Shown in pieces: positions 1-6,903 of a stretch of 14,590 nt of DNA (the stretch's first letter is position 1; every line of letters begins with the position of its first letter). Below the pieces are notes generated by a model, which was given only the letters and a program-made list of their open reading frames with translations, ran no database searches and was not told the DNA's origin. A program made the translations under genes and the position numbers. The DNA comes from Achromobacter sp. (GTDB lineage Bacteria > Pseudomonadota > Gammaproteobacteria > Burkholderiales > Burkholderiaceae_B). The stretch is taken from contig DMTA01000200.1 of assembly GCA_003454835.1 (NCBI GenBank), positions 1 to 14,590 of the forward strand. The letters are read 5' to 3'.

Positions 1-1
1 G

Positions 2-736
2 GTCCAGGCCGAGATGCACGCCAAGCGCGCGCCGCGCGCCAGCGCGATGGAAGACAGCGCGGTGCTGCCCGAGCCCGAGGCCGAAGTCATCGAGGTCTCG
101 ACGGCCCAGGTCCAGAACGCCGCGACCAGCGCGTCATTCCAGATCAAGAATCCGGCCACGCTCCTGTCGGACAACACCACGCAGCGCGTCGCGATTGCAA
201 CGGCCAAGCTGCCCGCCGCCTTGCAATATCAATCCACCCCGGGTCTGCGCGAAACCGTCTACCTGACCGCGCAAGCCAGCAACAACACCGACTTTCCCTT
301 CCTGGCGGGTCCGCTCAACACGTTCCTGGACGATGCCTTTGTCGCGTCGGGCGCCATGAAGGCCGTGATGCCCGGCGAAAAGCTGGAGCTGGCCCTCGGC
401 GCGGACGATGGCATTTCCATCAAGCGCCAGCTGGTGAACCGCTATACCGAAAGCACCGGATTTTCGGGCAGCGGCAAGCGCGTCACCTACGAGTACAAGA
501 TCACCGTCAAGAACAACAAGGCCACCACGGAAAAGGTGTCCTTCGCGGATCGTCTGCCCATCTCTCGCAACGAGAAGATCGTCGTAAAGCTGCTGTCGCC
601 GTCCGAACGCGACATCAAGCGCGAAGAAGACGGCAAGCTGGTGTGGGACTGGGAACTGGAGCCGGGCAAGTCGCGCGAGACCGTGCTCAAATTCTCGGTG
701 GACTACCCGGGCGATATCAACGTGTACGGCCTCTGA
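2..736 (+). CDS. DUF4139 domain protein, C-terminal part (5' end outside window)
   Basis: The open frame runs in from the left edge and ends with TGA at 734-736, so only the last ~244 residues are seen. The visible part is rich in beta-strand-like segments. It carries phrases typical of the DUF4139 domain (mucoidy-inhibitor MuiA-like family): a YLTAQASNNTDFPFLAGPLNTF-like stretch near positions 260-325, then a VTYEYKITVKNN region, a DRLPIS segment and a closing VWDWELEPGKS...VDYPGDINVYGL. Full family members are usually around 500-600 residues with an N-terminal DUF4140 and coiled-coil part, which would lie outside the window. The biochemical role is not established. The first ATG in frame (14) is internal to the protein and is not a credible start. 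The gene is convergent with the reductase and only 4 bp separate the two stop codons. Confidence 0.85.
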   Translation, partial: VQAEMHAKRAPRASAMEDSAVLPEPEAEVIEVSTAQVQNAATSASFQIKNPATLLSDNTTQRVAIATAKLPAALQYQSTPGLRETVYLTAQASNNTDFPFLAGPLNTFLDDAFVASGAMKAVMPGEKLELALGADDGISIKRQLVNRYTESTGFSGSGKRVTYEYKITVKNNKATTEKVSFADRLPISRNEKIVVKLLSPSERDIKREEDGKLVWDWELEPGKSRETVLKFSVDYPGDINVYGL

Positions 737-750
737 TGCGCTAGCGCATC
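735..750. other. Perfect 16-bp palindrome across two convergent stop codons
   Basis: GATGCGCTAGCGCATC reads identically on both strands. It contains the last bases of the DUF4139 stop (734-736) and the TAG stop of the minus-strand reductase (741-743). As RNA it could form only a short hairpin, and no T-run follows on either strand, so it is a poor intrinsic terminator. It may act as a weak transcript-end structure for both convergent genes, or be coincidental. Confidence 0.4.
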
Positions 751-2051
751 TGGAAGGCCTCCTGGTGAAAAAGCTGCCGCACCGGCATGCCGCGCCGGTA
801 CAGGCCATCCTTCAGCGCGTCGGCAAAGCCCGTCGGACCGCAGAACCAGATACTTGGCCACGGCGCGCCGTCCGGGTGTGCCCTGGCCAGGACGGCGGCG
901 GTCAAGGGCGGGTGCTGGTCGCTGTAACGCACGTCTAATTTCACGCTTGGAATGCGCGCGCACAACTCGCGCAGCCTGTCGGCGAAGGGCGCATCGGCCG
1001 CATTGCGGGCGCAATAGTACAGAGTGGCGTCGGGCGCGTCAGCGGGCCGCGTCTGCAGCGCCTCAAGCCAGGAAATGAAAGGTGTCACGCCGATTCCCGC
1101 GCCTATCCAGATCTGCGAACGGCCCTCGTCTCGGCGATAGTCGAAACAACCGTACGGCCCTTCAACGGTCACCGCCTGCCCGACTGCCAGCGTCTTCTGA
1201 AGGCGCCGCGTGTAATCGCCCAGCGCCTTGATCGAAAACTGCACCCGGCCCGAGCCATCGTCAGCGCCTGAGACGGTGAACGGATGCGCGCCTTCCTTGC
1301 GGTCGGCCGTCAGAAAGGCGAATTGGCCGGCGCGGTGATGCCAGTCGCCCTCTACACGACAGGTCACGCGCAGTATGTCGTCCGAAAGGTGATCGACGTC
1401 GAGGACGGTGCCCTTGTAGCGGCGCGCCCGCCCGATGCGGCCCGTCAGCGCCATGACCGAACAGACCGAACCCACCGCGGTCGCGACGCCAACCAGCCAA
1501 CCGGCCGGTTGCGACCACCAGGCGGCGGGCGTAAGCACAACGCCATGAAATGCCGCCACCAGAAAGATCACTGCGGCGATGCGATGAACCTGACGCCACA
1601 CGTGGTACGGAAACCGGCGCCACAGCGTCAGCAGCACCATTGCCACCAGAATCCACACGGCGTACTCGCCCCATTCCTTGGCCGATCCCCGGAACATGTC
1701 CAGCAAGGCCGCCGTGCGGGGCGTCTTGGGAACCGGATCGAAGATAGCCAGCAGCAACGGCTTGGCCAGTTTGATGAGGTAGTGCGCCGCCGCCAGCGCG
1801 GTGGCCAGAATGCCGCACCATTTGTGCAGCCGGTACATCTTGTCCAGCCCATCCAGCCGCTTCTCGAGCCAGATCGGCCTGACCGACAGCAGCATGATGA
1901 GCGCCATCAGCGCGTAAGCCGCCAGGCCGGTCAGCAAGATCAGTTGGTCGCGCCACGTCCATACGTTGAAGGCAGCGGGCGGCTGCAGCCATAAGGCGAC
2001 CGCCCAGGCCAGGACGCTGACGGCGAGGATCGAGAAAAGGATTCGTCGCAT
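741..2051 (-). CDS. Ferric reductase-like transmembrane protein with FAD/NAD(P)-binding reductase domain
   Basis: This is a predicted membrane oxidoreductase that passes electrons from NAD(P)H through FAD to membrane haem. Counting from the upstream Met at 2057, hydrophobic helices fill residues ~5-25, 38-58, 78-105, 131-147, 158-176 and 185-205. Four histidines (78, 92, 158, 171) are placed as in the bis-haem ferric-reductase/NADPH-oxidase fold. The C-terminal half is ferredoxin-NADP reductase-like: an FAD motif HPFT at 258-261, a nucleotide-binding GAGIGVTPF at 319-327 and FCGPTGF at 405-411. The start at 2051 (Met3 of the longer frame) is preferred because GGGAG lies 8 bases upstream of it, but only 2 bases from the ATG at 2057. 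The electron acceptor (ferric iron, quinone or another partner) cannot be told from sequence. An FNR-like box lies upstream. Confidence is high for the fold and lower for the substrate. Confidence 0.88.
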   Translation of the reverse strand: MRRILFSILAVSVLAWAVALWLQPPAAFNVWTWRDQLILLTGLAAYALMALIMLLSVRPIWLEKRLDGLDKMYRLHKWCGILATALAAAHYLIKLAKPLLLAIFDPVPKTPRTAALLDMFRGSAKEWGEYAVWILVAMVLLTLWRRFPYHVWRQVHRIAAVIFLVAAFHGVVLTPAAWWSQPAGWLVGVATAVGSVCSVMALTGRIGRARRYKGTVLDVDHLSDDILRVTCRVEGDWHHRAGQFAFLTADRKEGAHPFTVSGADDGSGRVQFSIKALGDYTRRLQKTLAVGQAVTVEGPYGCFDYRRDEGRSQIWIGAGIGVTPFISWLEALQTRPADAPDATLYYCARNAADAPFADRLRELCARIPSVKLDVRYSDQHPPLTAAVLARAHPDGAPWPSIWFCGPTGFADALKDGLYRRGMPVRQLFHQEAFQMR

Positions 2052-2155
2052 AGGCATCGCTCCCAGTAAATCGGCAGCCTTACCGAAACGAGGCAGGCCG
2101 CAGGCGAAATGGTAGTTTCGCGCAGGGACGCTATTTCGGATATCCCGGCCGACTT

Positions 2156-2169
2156 TTGACGCGGATCAA
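2156..2169 (-). promoter_or_regulatory. Candidate FNR/ANR box upstream of the ferric reductase-like gene
   Basis: TTGAC, then four bases, then ATCAA matches the FNR/ANR consensus TTGAT-N4-ATCAA at 9 of 10 positions. The centre is about 111 bp upstream of the preferred reductase start on the minus strand. A poor -10-like AAATAG lies at 2136-2131, which would put the box near the -40 position used by class II FNR activation. The placement fits oxygen-responsive control of a haem/flavin electron-transfer gene. One short motif can arise by chance, so this is tentative. Confidence 0.42.
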
Positions 2170-2204
2170 ATTCATCCCGGCAAAAAGTGGCGTGCCGTCC
2201 GCGC

Positions 2205-3431
2205 TCAGTGGGTGCGGCAATACGCGATGAAGTCGTCCGGGGCCAATGGCATCGAAATCCCGTAGCCCTGCGCCACATCGCAACCGAGTTCTCTCAGAAG
2301 CTGCACGTCGCGCTCCTGCTCGACGCCTTCGGCGACCACCCGCCGGCCCAGCACCCGCCCCATTTCAATCGCGGCGGCCACTACGGCGCGCGAGGCGGGT
2401 TCACGGTGCATGTGCACGATGAAGTCGCGATCGATCTTCAATTCATTGAACGGCATGGCGGAAAAAAGGCGCATGGACGCGATGCCCGCGCCGAAATCGT
2501 CCATCGCCAGTTCAAACCCGCGCACCCGCAACAGGTTCAACGTCGACGACAGCGCCAGCCAGTCGTTGACCGGCTCGTCCTCCGTAAGCTCGACCTTGAT
2601 CAGCCGCGCGGGCAATCCCGCCTGCCCCACCTTCTGCTCCAGCAGGCCGGGCAGATCGCGCGAGCACAGCGTGGACGCTGAGGCGTTGATGGCGATGGGC
2701 ACCGCGATGTCTTCGTCCTGCAACTGGCGCAGCACGCTCAGCACGCGGTCGGTGACGCGGCTGAACAGCATGCGGTCCATCCCCAACCGATGCGCCGCCG
2801 GCACGAAGTCGGCAGCGGAAATAGCGCCCAGCTTGGGATCGACCCAGCGCGAAAGCGCCTCGGCCGCCACCACGCGCCCGGTCGACAGGCTGATCTGGGG
2901 TTGCAGCACCACGCTCATGCCGGTGCCGGACAGCAGCGCCTGGCTCAGCGCGGCTTCCATGACCTCGCGCCGCACGGACTTGGGTTTGTCTGGCGACGCG
3001 GATTCGTCGTCGATGCTGTGCAGCGCATTCTTGATGGCCTGCTGCATCGCCACGCGCGTCACGGGCTTGGACAGCGCCTGCGCCGACGGGCAGCCGGCCT
3101 GAAGGGCCAGCCGGACATGCGACTGCAGCAGCTCGTCGCTCAGGCTGCTGATCCAGATGATCGGCGGCATGCTTTTCAAACGCCCCGCGTCCACCAGCCG
3201 GCGCAGATCGTTGGGCAGGCGCGTGCCATCGCCTTCACCCATCACGATGTCGCTGATCAACACGTCATGGTATTGACGCGTGATCGCGCCGACCGCCTCG
3301 ATGCTGCTCGCCAGGCCCGCCACGCGGCGGTAGCCCAACGCCAGCAGCATGTTCTGCAGGTAGGCGCGTTCGACAGGATGATCTTCGACGAGAAGAATCC
3401 GTCGAGACGCTCCGGCATCGGGTTTTGGCAT
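2205..3431 (-). CDS. REC-EAL response regulator, predicted c-di-GMP phosphodiesterase
   Basis: A 408-residue cytoplasmic protein of two domains. An N-terminal receiver domain (~11-137) has acidic Glu16/Asp17, phospho-acceptor Asp61 (in LISDIVM) and Lys122 (SKP). A C-terminal EAL domain (~158-405) keeps the signature residues: Glu191-Ala-Leu, Asn249, Glu281, Asp311-Asp312 in DDFGAG, Lys332 in LKIDRDF, Glu368 in AEGVEQ and Gln388 in QGYG. By family knowledge it should hydrolyse c-di-GMP to pGpG, with activity set by phosphorylation. The start at 3431 has AGGA nine bases upstream. An in-frame ATG at 3473 would add 14 residues before the receiver fold and is less likely. No sensor kinase is adjacent, so the signal is unknown. 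The gene is divergent from aroG and 147-153 bp upstream of the reductase gene on the same strand. Confidence 0.9.
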   Translation of the reverse strand: MPKPDAGASRRILLVEDHPVERAYLQNMLLALGYRRVAGLASSIEAVGAITRQYHDVLISDIVMGEGDGTRLPNDLRRLVDAGRLKSMPPIIWISSLSDELLQSHVRLALQAGCPSAQALSKPVTRVAMQQAIKNALHSIDDESASPDKPKSVRREVMEAALSQALLSGTGMSVVLQPQISLSTGRVVAAEALSRWVDPKLGAISAADFVPAAHRLGMDRMLFSRVTDRVLSVLRQLQDEDIAVPIAINASASTLCSRDLPGLLEQKVGQAGLPARLIKVELTEDEPVNDWLALSSTLNLLRVRGFELAMDDFGAGIASMRLFSAMPFNELKIDRDFIVHMHREPASRAVVAAAIEMGRVLGRRVVAEGVEQERDVQLLRELGCDVAQGYGISMPLAPDDFIAYCRTH

Positions 3432-3622
3432 TGCTGACCGTCCTGAACCTATACACACGGAAAGAAGCCGCACGCGGCCCCAGCCTGCGCCAGCCGCGGG
3501 CCGGTTGCGCCGGCCAACTGAGAGCGTGAATCAATGCTAAGGCATCCACGCAAAACCTGTCTTTATCGATAACGGGTTAATTCAGTTGCCGCAGCCACCC
3601 ATCCGCCTCCACCGTCCGCGGG

Positions 3623-3631
3623 TGCGATAAT
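3623..3631 (+). promoter_or_regulatory. Extended -10 promoter element for aroG
   Basis: TGCGATAAT fits an extended -10 (TGn plus a TATAAT-like hexamer). Transcription would begin near 3638, giving a leader of about 31 bases before the TTG at 3669. It overlaps the ATG at 3630, which argues against that ATG being the translation start. No good -35 is visible at normal spacing, as is common for extended -10 promoters. Confidence 0.45.
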
Positions 3632-3668
3632 GGCGGACTTTCCCGCATCTACCGGCACGGAGCTTCCC

Positions 3669-4802
3669 TTGACCCGCATTGACGATCCCCTGCACGACCG
3701 CGAGGTCGGCGCCGCCGACGCCACCCAGGACAACACGCGCACCGACGACACCCGCATCAGCGCCGTGCGCCCGCTGATTTCACCCGCCCTGCTGCAGGAT
3801 GAACTGCCGGTGTCGGCCGACATCCAGAACCTCGTCGAACAAAGCCGCGCCCAGATCGCCGACGTGCTGCATGGCCGTGACGACCGGTTGGTGCTGGTGG
3901 TAGGCCCGTGCTCCATCCACGACCACGCGCAAGCGATGGAATACGCGCGCAAGCTGCGCATCGCCGCCGACGAGCACAAGAACGACCTGCTGATCGTCAT
4001 GCGCGTGTACTTCGAGAAGCCCCGCACCACCGTCGGCTGGAAGGGCTACATCAACGACCCGCGCCTGGACGGCAGCTTCCGCATCAACGAAGGCCTGCGT
4101 CGCGCCCGCGAACTGCTGCTGGATATCGGCGGCCTGGGTCTGCCCATCGCCACGGAATTCCTCGACCTGCTCAGCCCGCAGTACATCGCCGACCTGATCG
4201 CGTGGGGCGCCATCGGCGCGCGCACCACGGAAAGCCCCAGCCACCGCCAGTTGAGCTCCGGTCTGAGCTGCCCGTTGGGCTTCAAGAACGGCACCGACGG
4301 CGGCGTGCAGATCGCCGCCGACGCGATGGTCGCCGCCAGCGCCAAGCACGCGTTCATGGGCATGACCAAGATGGGCATGGCCGCCATTTTCGAAACCCGC
4401 GGCAACCAGGATACCCACGTGATCCTGCGCGGCGGCAAGCAAGGCCCGAATTTCGACGCCGCCAGCGTGCAGGCCTGTTGCGACGCCCTGCGCAAGGCCG
4501 GTCAGCGCGAACAGGTCATGATCGACTGCTCGCACGCCAACTCCAATAAATCCCATCTGCGCCAGATCGATGTAGCCAACGACATCGCCGCTCAGCTCGC
4601 TCAGGGCGACAGCCGCATCACCGGCGTCATGATCGAAAGCCACCTCGAAGAAGGCCGCCAGGACCTCAAGCCCGGCGAGCCGCTGCGTCACGGCGTTTCC
4701 ATCACGGACGCCTGCCTGGGCTGGACGCAGACCGAGCCCGTGCTCGCCGCCCTGGCCCTGGCCGTCCGCCAGCGCCGCGAAAAGCTCGCCGCCCGCAGCT
4801 GA
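3669..4802 (+). CDS. aroG: 3-deoxy-7-phosphoheptulonate (DAHP) synthase, class I
   Basis: This enzyme condenses phosphoenolpyruvate with erythrose 4-phosphate to DAHP, the first step of the shikimate pathway. Counting from the TTG start it has 377 residues, about 27 more than E. coli AroG, the excess lying in a polar N-terminal extension. Expected motifs are present: VVGPCSIHD with metal ligand Cys81, FEKPRTTVGWKG (117-126), GARTTESPSHRQLSS, GFKNGTDG (204-211), IDCSHANSNK with His289, Glu323 in MIESH and Asp347 in SITDACLGW. TTG at 3669 is chosen because GGAG sits six bases upstream. An ATG at 3630 would add 13 residues but has no ribosome site and lies inside the likely promoter. The metal-binding set is complete, so it should be active. 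Which aromatic amino acid feeds back on it cannot be judged here. Confidence 0.95.
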   Translation: MTRIDDPLHDREVGAADATQDNTRTDDTRISAVRPLISPALLQDELPVSADIQNLVEQSRAQIADVLHGRDDRLVLVVGPCSIHDHAQAMEYARKLRIAADEHKNDLLIVMRVYFEKPRTTVGWKGYINDPRLDGSFRINEGLRRARELLLDIGGLGLPIATEFLDLLSPQYIADLIAWGAIGARTTESPSHRQLSSGLSCPLGFKNGTDGGVQIAADAMVAASAKHAFMGMTKMGMAAIFETRGNQDTHVILRGGKQGPNFDAASVQACCDALRKAGQREQVMIDCSHANSNKSHLRQIDVANDIAAQLAQGDSRITGVMIESHLEEGRQDLKPGEPLRHGVSITDACLGWTQTEPVLAALALAVRQRREKLAARS

Positions 4803-4868
4803 TTGCCATCGGGTGACCGGCGCGCACTGCCACCCGCGCCGGCTGTTACAGCACACACCTGAAACAAT

Positions 4869-4877
4869 TGGTATCAT
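4869..4877 (+). promoter_or_regulatory. Extended -10 promoter element ahead of the small unknown gene
   Basis: TGGTATCAT matches TGn plus a TATAAT-like hexamer (TATCAT, 5 of 6). The predicted start of transcription is near 4884, just before a GC-rich hairpin. A possible -35 (GTTACA near 4845) is too far away at 21 bases, so the extended -10 would have to carry the promoter. Confidence 0.4.
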
Positions 4878-4887
4878 GCGCGTCTCC

Positions 4888-4905
4888 GGGGGGCCTGCGC
4901 CCCCC
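4888..4905 (+). terminator. GC-rich hairpin between aroG and the small unknown gene
   Basis: GGGGGGC pairs with GCCCCCC around a CTGC loop, a perfect 7-bp all-GC stem. It is followed by a pyrimidine-rich stretch with TTTT at 4915-4918, about ten bases after the stem, so it is not a classic intrinsic terminator. It may end aroG transcripts. Alternatively it is a leader structure, because a candidate promoter lies just upstream at 4869-4877. Confidence 0.4.
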
Positions 4906-5023
4906 TCCCGCTTCTTTTCGTTCAGGTATGGATCGTTCTCGCCTTGTAGGGGCCGCGCCGGCCCAGTCCGCCCCCGTGCGGCACAGCATTTTCATTTACA
5001 CCGAAGAACAACGCGGCAACCAG

Positions 5024-5422
5024 ATGGTCGAGTCGCGCGTGATCGGCATGATGTCCGACGTGTCCGGGTCGGAAAAGCTCATTGTCGTGGAAGACCCGTT
5101 TCACGGCCTCAAGTACGTCTACCGCATCGACCACGAAAGCAACAACCTGGACGCGGCCGCCATCACCGAGATCGACGAGTCGCTGTTCAACGGCAAGTCC
5201 TCGATCGAGATCAATGCCATGTCGTACCGGCTGGGCACGGCGGACAATGCTGTCAAGCTCTTGCGCGGCAAGACGCGCTGGATTCAGGACAAGGGCTCGG
5301 TGCTGTCAGTGCTGCTGCAAAATGCTGCTGCGCGCAAAACGCGCTTTGCGCCGGCCCGGATTGAACGCGATCGGATGCGCAAAGTGCCCGATGGTGTGCC
5401 GGTCGAATTACTCCCTTCGTAG
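5024..5422 (+). CDS. Small conserved-looking protein of unknown function
   Basis: I do not recognise a family. From ATG 5024 the product is 132 residues. It is acidic and hydrophilic in the first ~75 residues (MVESRVIGMMSDVSGSEKL..., with EDPFHGLKYVYRIDHES) and becomes basic towards the end (KTRFAPARIERDRMRK). No signal peptide or membrane helix is visible. The start is uncertain. The same frame is open upstream and has an ATG at 4928 that would add 32 residues, but AGG is only one base from that ATG, and the added segment (MDRSRLVGAAPAQSAPVRHS...) has low complexity. No clear ribosome site precedes 5024 either. A promoter-like TGGTATCAT at 4869 and a weak terminator at 5511-5534 bracket it as a single-gene unit. 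Confidence 0.6.
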   Translation: MVESRVIGMMSDVSGSEKLIVVEDPFHGLKYVYRIDHESNNLDAAAITEIDESLFNGKSSIEINAMSYRLGTADNAVKLLRGKTRWIQDKGSVLSVLLQNAAARKTRFAPARIERDRMRKVPDGVPVELLPS

Positions 5423-5448
5423 CCAGGACGGTATCCAGGCCGGTTCTG

Positions 5449-5473
5449 CTTATCCACAGAATTTGTGGATAAG
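5449..5473. promoter_or_regulatory. Inverted pair of DnaA-box sequences
   Basis: CTTATCCACA and TGTGGATAAG form a perfect 10-bp inverted repeat with a 5-base spacer (GAATT). Each arm contains TTATCCACA, the consensus high-affinity DnaA box, one in each orientation. The site lies 27 bp after the stop of the small unknown gene and about 270 bp before the response-regulator start. No AT-rich unwinding region, further box cluster or replication gene is near, so it is not an origin. Possible roles are a DnaA-responsive control site or a DnaA titration site. It is not followed by a T-run, so it is unlikely to be a terminator. Confidence 0.55.
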
Positions 5474-5510
5474 AAAAACCCAAACGCCCGGCTGATGGCC
5501 TTTCGGGCGA

Positions 5511-5534
5511 TGCGCACCGGGCTGCGCAATTTTT
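5511..5534 (+). terminator. Weak intrinsic terminator after the small unknown gene
   Basis: TGCGCA (5511-5516) pairs with TGCGCA (5523-5528) around the loop CCGGGC, and five T residues follow at 5530-5534. The stem is only 6 bp, so efficiency is doubtful. A second, looser stem (CGCCCG 5485-5490 with CGGGCG 5504-5509) lies just before it. The rest of the gap up to 5741 shows no convincing promoter. Confidence 0.4.
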
Positions 5535-5741
5535 GACCAATTGATTTTTGCCCGCCGCCTGGATCACATCCTTGATCCATGCGGCGCCGCCGCATCGGCG
5601 GGGATGATATTCTGCGCGCACGCAGGCTGCAGACGCACACCGTCGTCCCCTGATTTTTCCGCGCGAACGCGACCCTCCAAGAATTCACAGCATGACGAGA
5701 ACACACCTGTTCGCCCAAGGACCGCGAGAGCGCGCCGCGTC

Positions 5742-6899
5742 GTGACGATCATCGTCGTCGACGACCACGGGGATTGGCGCGATTCCATCGCCGAATACAT
5801 CCAGGACCTGGGCCTGGACAAAGCCATCCTCACCGCAGGCTCGCTGGCCGAGCTGGACAAGCTGTTGCTCACCGTCACGCCCGCGATCCTCGTGCTGGAC
5901 GCCATGCTGCCGGACGGCGACGGGCTGGCGCGCGTGTCGCATCTGCGCACCACCTATCCGTCGATGGGCATCATCATGCTCACCGGACGGCTCTTAAGCG
6001 AAGACAAGGTGTCGGGCCTGAGCCTGGGCGCCGACCACTACCTGACCAAGCCCGTGAATCTGGCCGAGCTCGGCGCCACGCTGGTGTCGCTGTCGCGGCG
6101 CCTGCGCGTCGTACCGGCCGCCGGGATCGATGACGCGCAATCGGACGCCTGGCGCTTCGACCCCGCGCGACGCACGCTGACCTCGCCCGGCCAGATCACC
6201 GTCGACATCACCGACACCGAAAGCCGCCTGATCGGCGCGCTGATCCAGGCGGCCCCGTTGCCGCTGTCGCGCGCCCGTCTGGTCGAAGCGCTGGGCGCCG
6301 TGCGCGTGCCGGTTTCGCTGCCGCGCACCGAGTTGGCCATTCCGGCGTATTACGTCATCGCCCCCGCCGAAGCGTCCAGCAATCTGGCCCGCTACGACGG
6401 CGTGCGCTACGGCCACCGCGCCAAGCAGTACGGCGACCTGAACGAGATGATCAGCCGCTCGCGCGCCGAAGGCTTCGGCGACGAGGTCAAGCGCCGCATC
6501 CTGATCGGCACCTACGTGCTGTCCCACGGCTATTACGACGCCTACTACCTGCAGGCGCAGCGCCTGCGCCGCCTGATCGCGCAGGACTTCCAGCGCGCCT
6601 ATGCCGATCAGTGCGACGTCATCATGGGACCGGTCACGCCCACGGTCGCCAAGAACATCGGCGACAACCGCGACGACCCGACCGCCGACTGGCTGGCCGA
6701 CGTCTACACGCTGGGCGTCAGCCTGGCCGGTTTGCCGGCCATGTCGATCCCGTGCGGCTTCGGTGGCGAGAAACAGAATCGCCCCATCGGCCTGCAGATC
6801 ATCGGCAACTACTTCGACGAAGGCCGCCTGCTGGCCATCGCCGACCGCTATCAACACGTGACGGACTGGCATCAGCGTGCCCCTGTCCAGCAAGGCTGA
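5742..6899 (+). CDS. In-frame chimera: truncated OmpR-type response regulator joined to C-terminal GatA
   Basis: One uninterrupted frame encodes two unrelated pieces. Residues 1-~122 (from GTG 5742) are a receiver domain with Asp7/Asp8, phospho-acceptor Asp53, Thr81 and Lys103 (TKP). Residues ~137-185 start an OmpR-type winged helix ([14 protein letters not shown]...[13 protein letters not shown]...RARLVEALG). That domain stops before the recognition helix. From about residue 182-191 the sequence is the end of GatA ([23 protein letters not shown]..., [44 protein letters not shown]). The receiver could still be phosphorylated, but DNA binding is probably lost and the GatA part lacks its active site. 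GTG 5742 is chosen because the receiver fold begins there. The frame is open upstream to ATG 5541, but that extension looks non-coding. Either a real rearrangement or an assembly chimera explains it. Confidence 0.8.
   Translation: MTIIVVDDHGDWRDSIAEYIQDLGLDKAILTAGSLAELDKLLLTVTPAILVLDAMLPDGDGLARVSHLRTTYPSMGIIMLTGRLLSEDKVSGLSLGADHYLTKPVNLAELGATLVSLSRRLRVVPAAGIDDAQSDAWRFDPARRTLTSPGQITVDITDTESRLIGALIQAAPLPLSRARLVEALGAVRVPVSLPRTELAIPAYYVIAPAEASSNLARYDGVRYGHRAKQYGDLNEMISRSRAEGFGDEVKRRILIGTYVLSHGYYDAYYLQAQRLRRLIAQDFQRAYADQCDVIMGPVTPTVAKNIGDNRDDPTADWLADVYTLGVSLAGLPAMSIPCGFGGEKQNRPIGLQIIGNYFDEGRLLAIADRYQHVTDWHQRAPVQQG
6312..6899 (+). pseudogene. gatA: gatA remnant: last ~195 residues of Glu-tRNA(Gln)/Asp-tRNA(Asn) amidotransferase subunit A
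   Basis: GatA is the amidase subunit of GatCAB and is normally about 485-510 residues, with a Lys/cis-Ser/Ser triad and a GGSSGG-type loop in its first ~200 residues. Here only the C-terminal ~40% survives, beginning at [11 protein letters not shown]. The catalytic triad and amidase signature are absent, and no gatC precedes it. The remaining part ends normally with TGA at 6897-6899, 4 bp before gatB. It is translated as the tail of the response-regulator frame, so the frame is not broken by a stop. The exact left border is uncertain because the residues EALGA just before it (codons 6285-6299) fit both proteins. Confidence 0.82.
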
Positions 6900-6903
6900 G
6901 AAC

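Noticed and set aside
3630..3668. ATG 3630 as the aroG start
   Set aside because: It lies within the TGCGATAAT promoter element and has no ribosome site, whereas TTG 3669 has GGAG at proper spacing.
5449..5473. Reading the DnaA-box dyad as a replication origin
   Set aside because: Only two boxes, with no AT-rich unwinding region and no dnaA, dnaN, gyrB or parAB nearby.
5541..5741. A 67-residue extension upstream of the response regulator in the same frame
   Set aside because: It encodes a Cys/Arg/Ser-rich stretch unlike any receiver N-terminus. The receiver fold begins right at GTG 5742.
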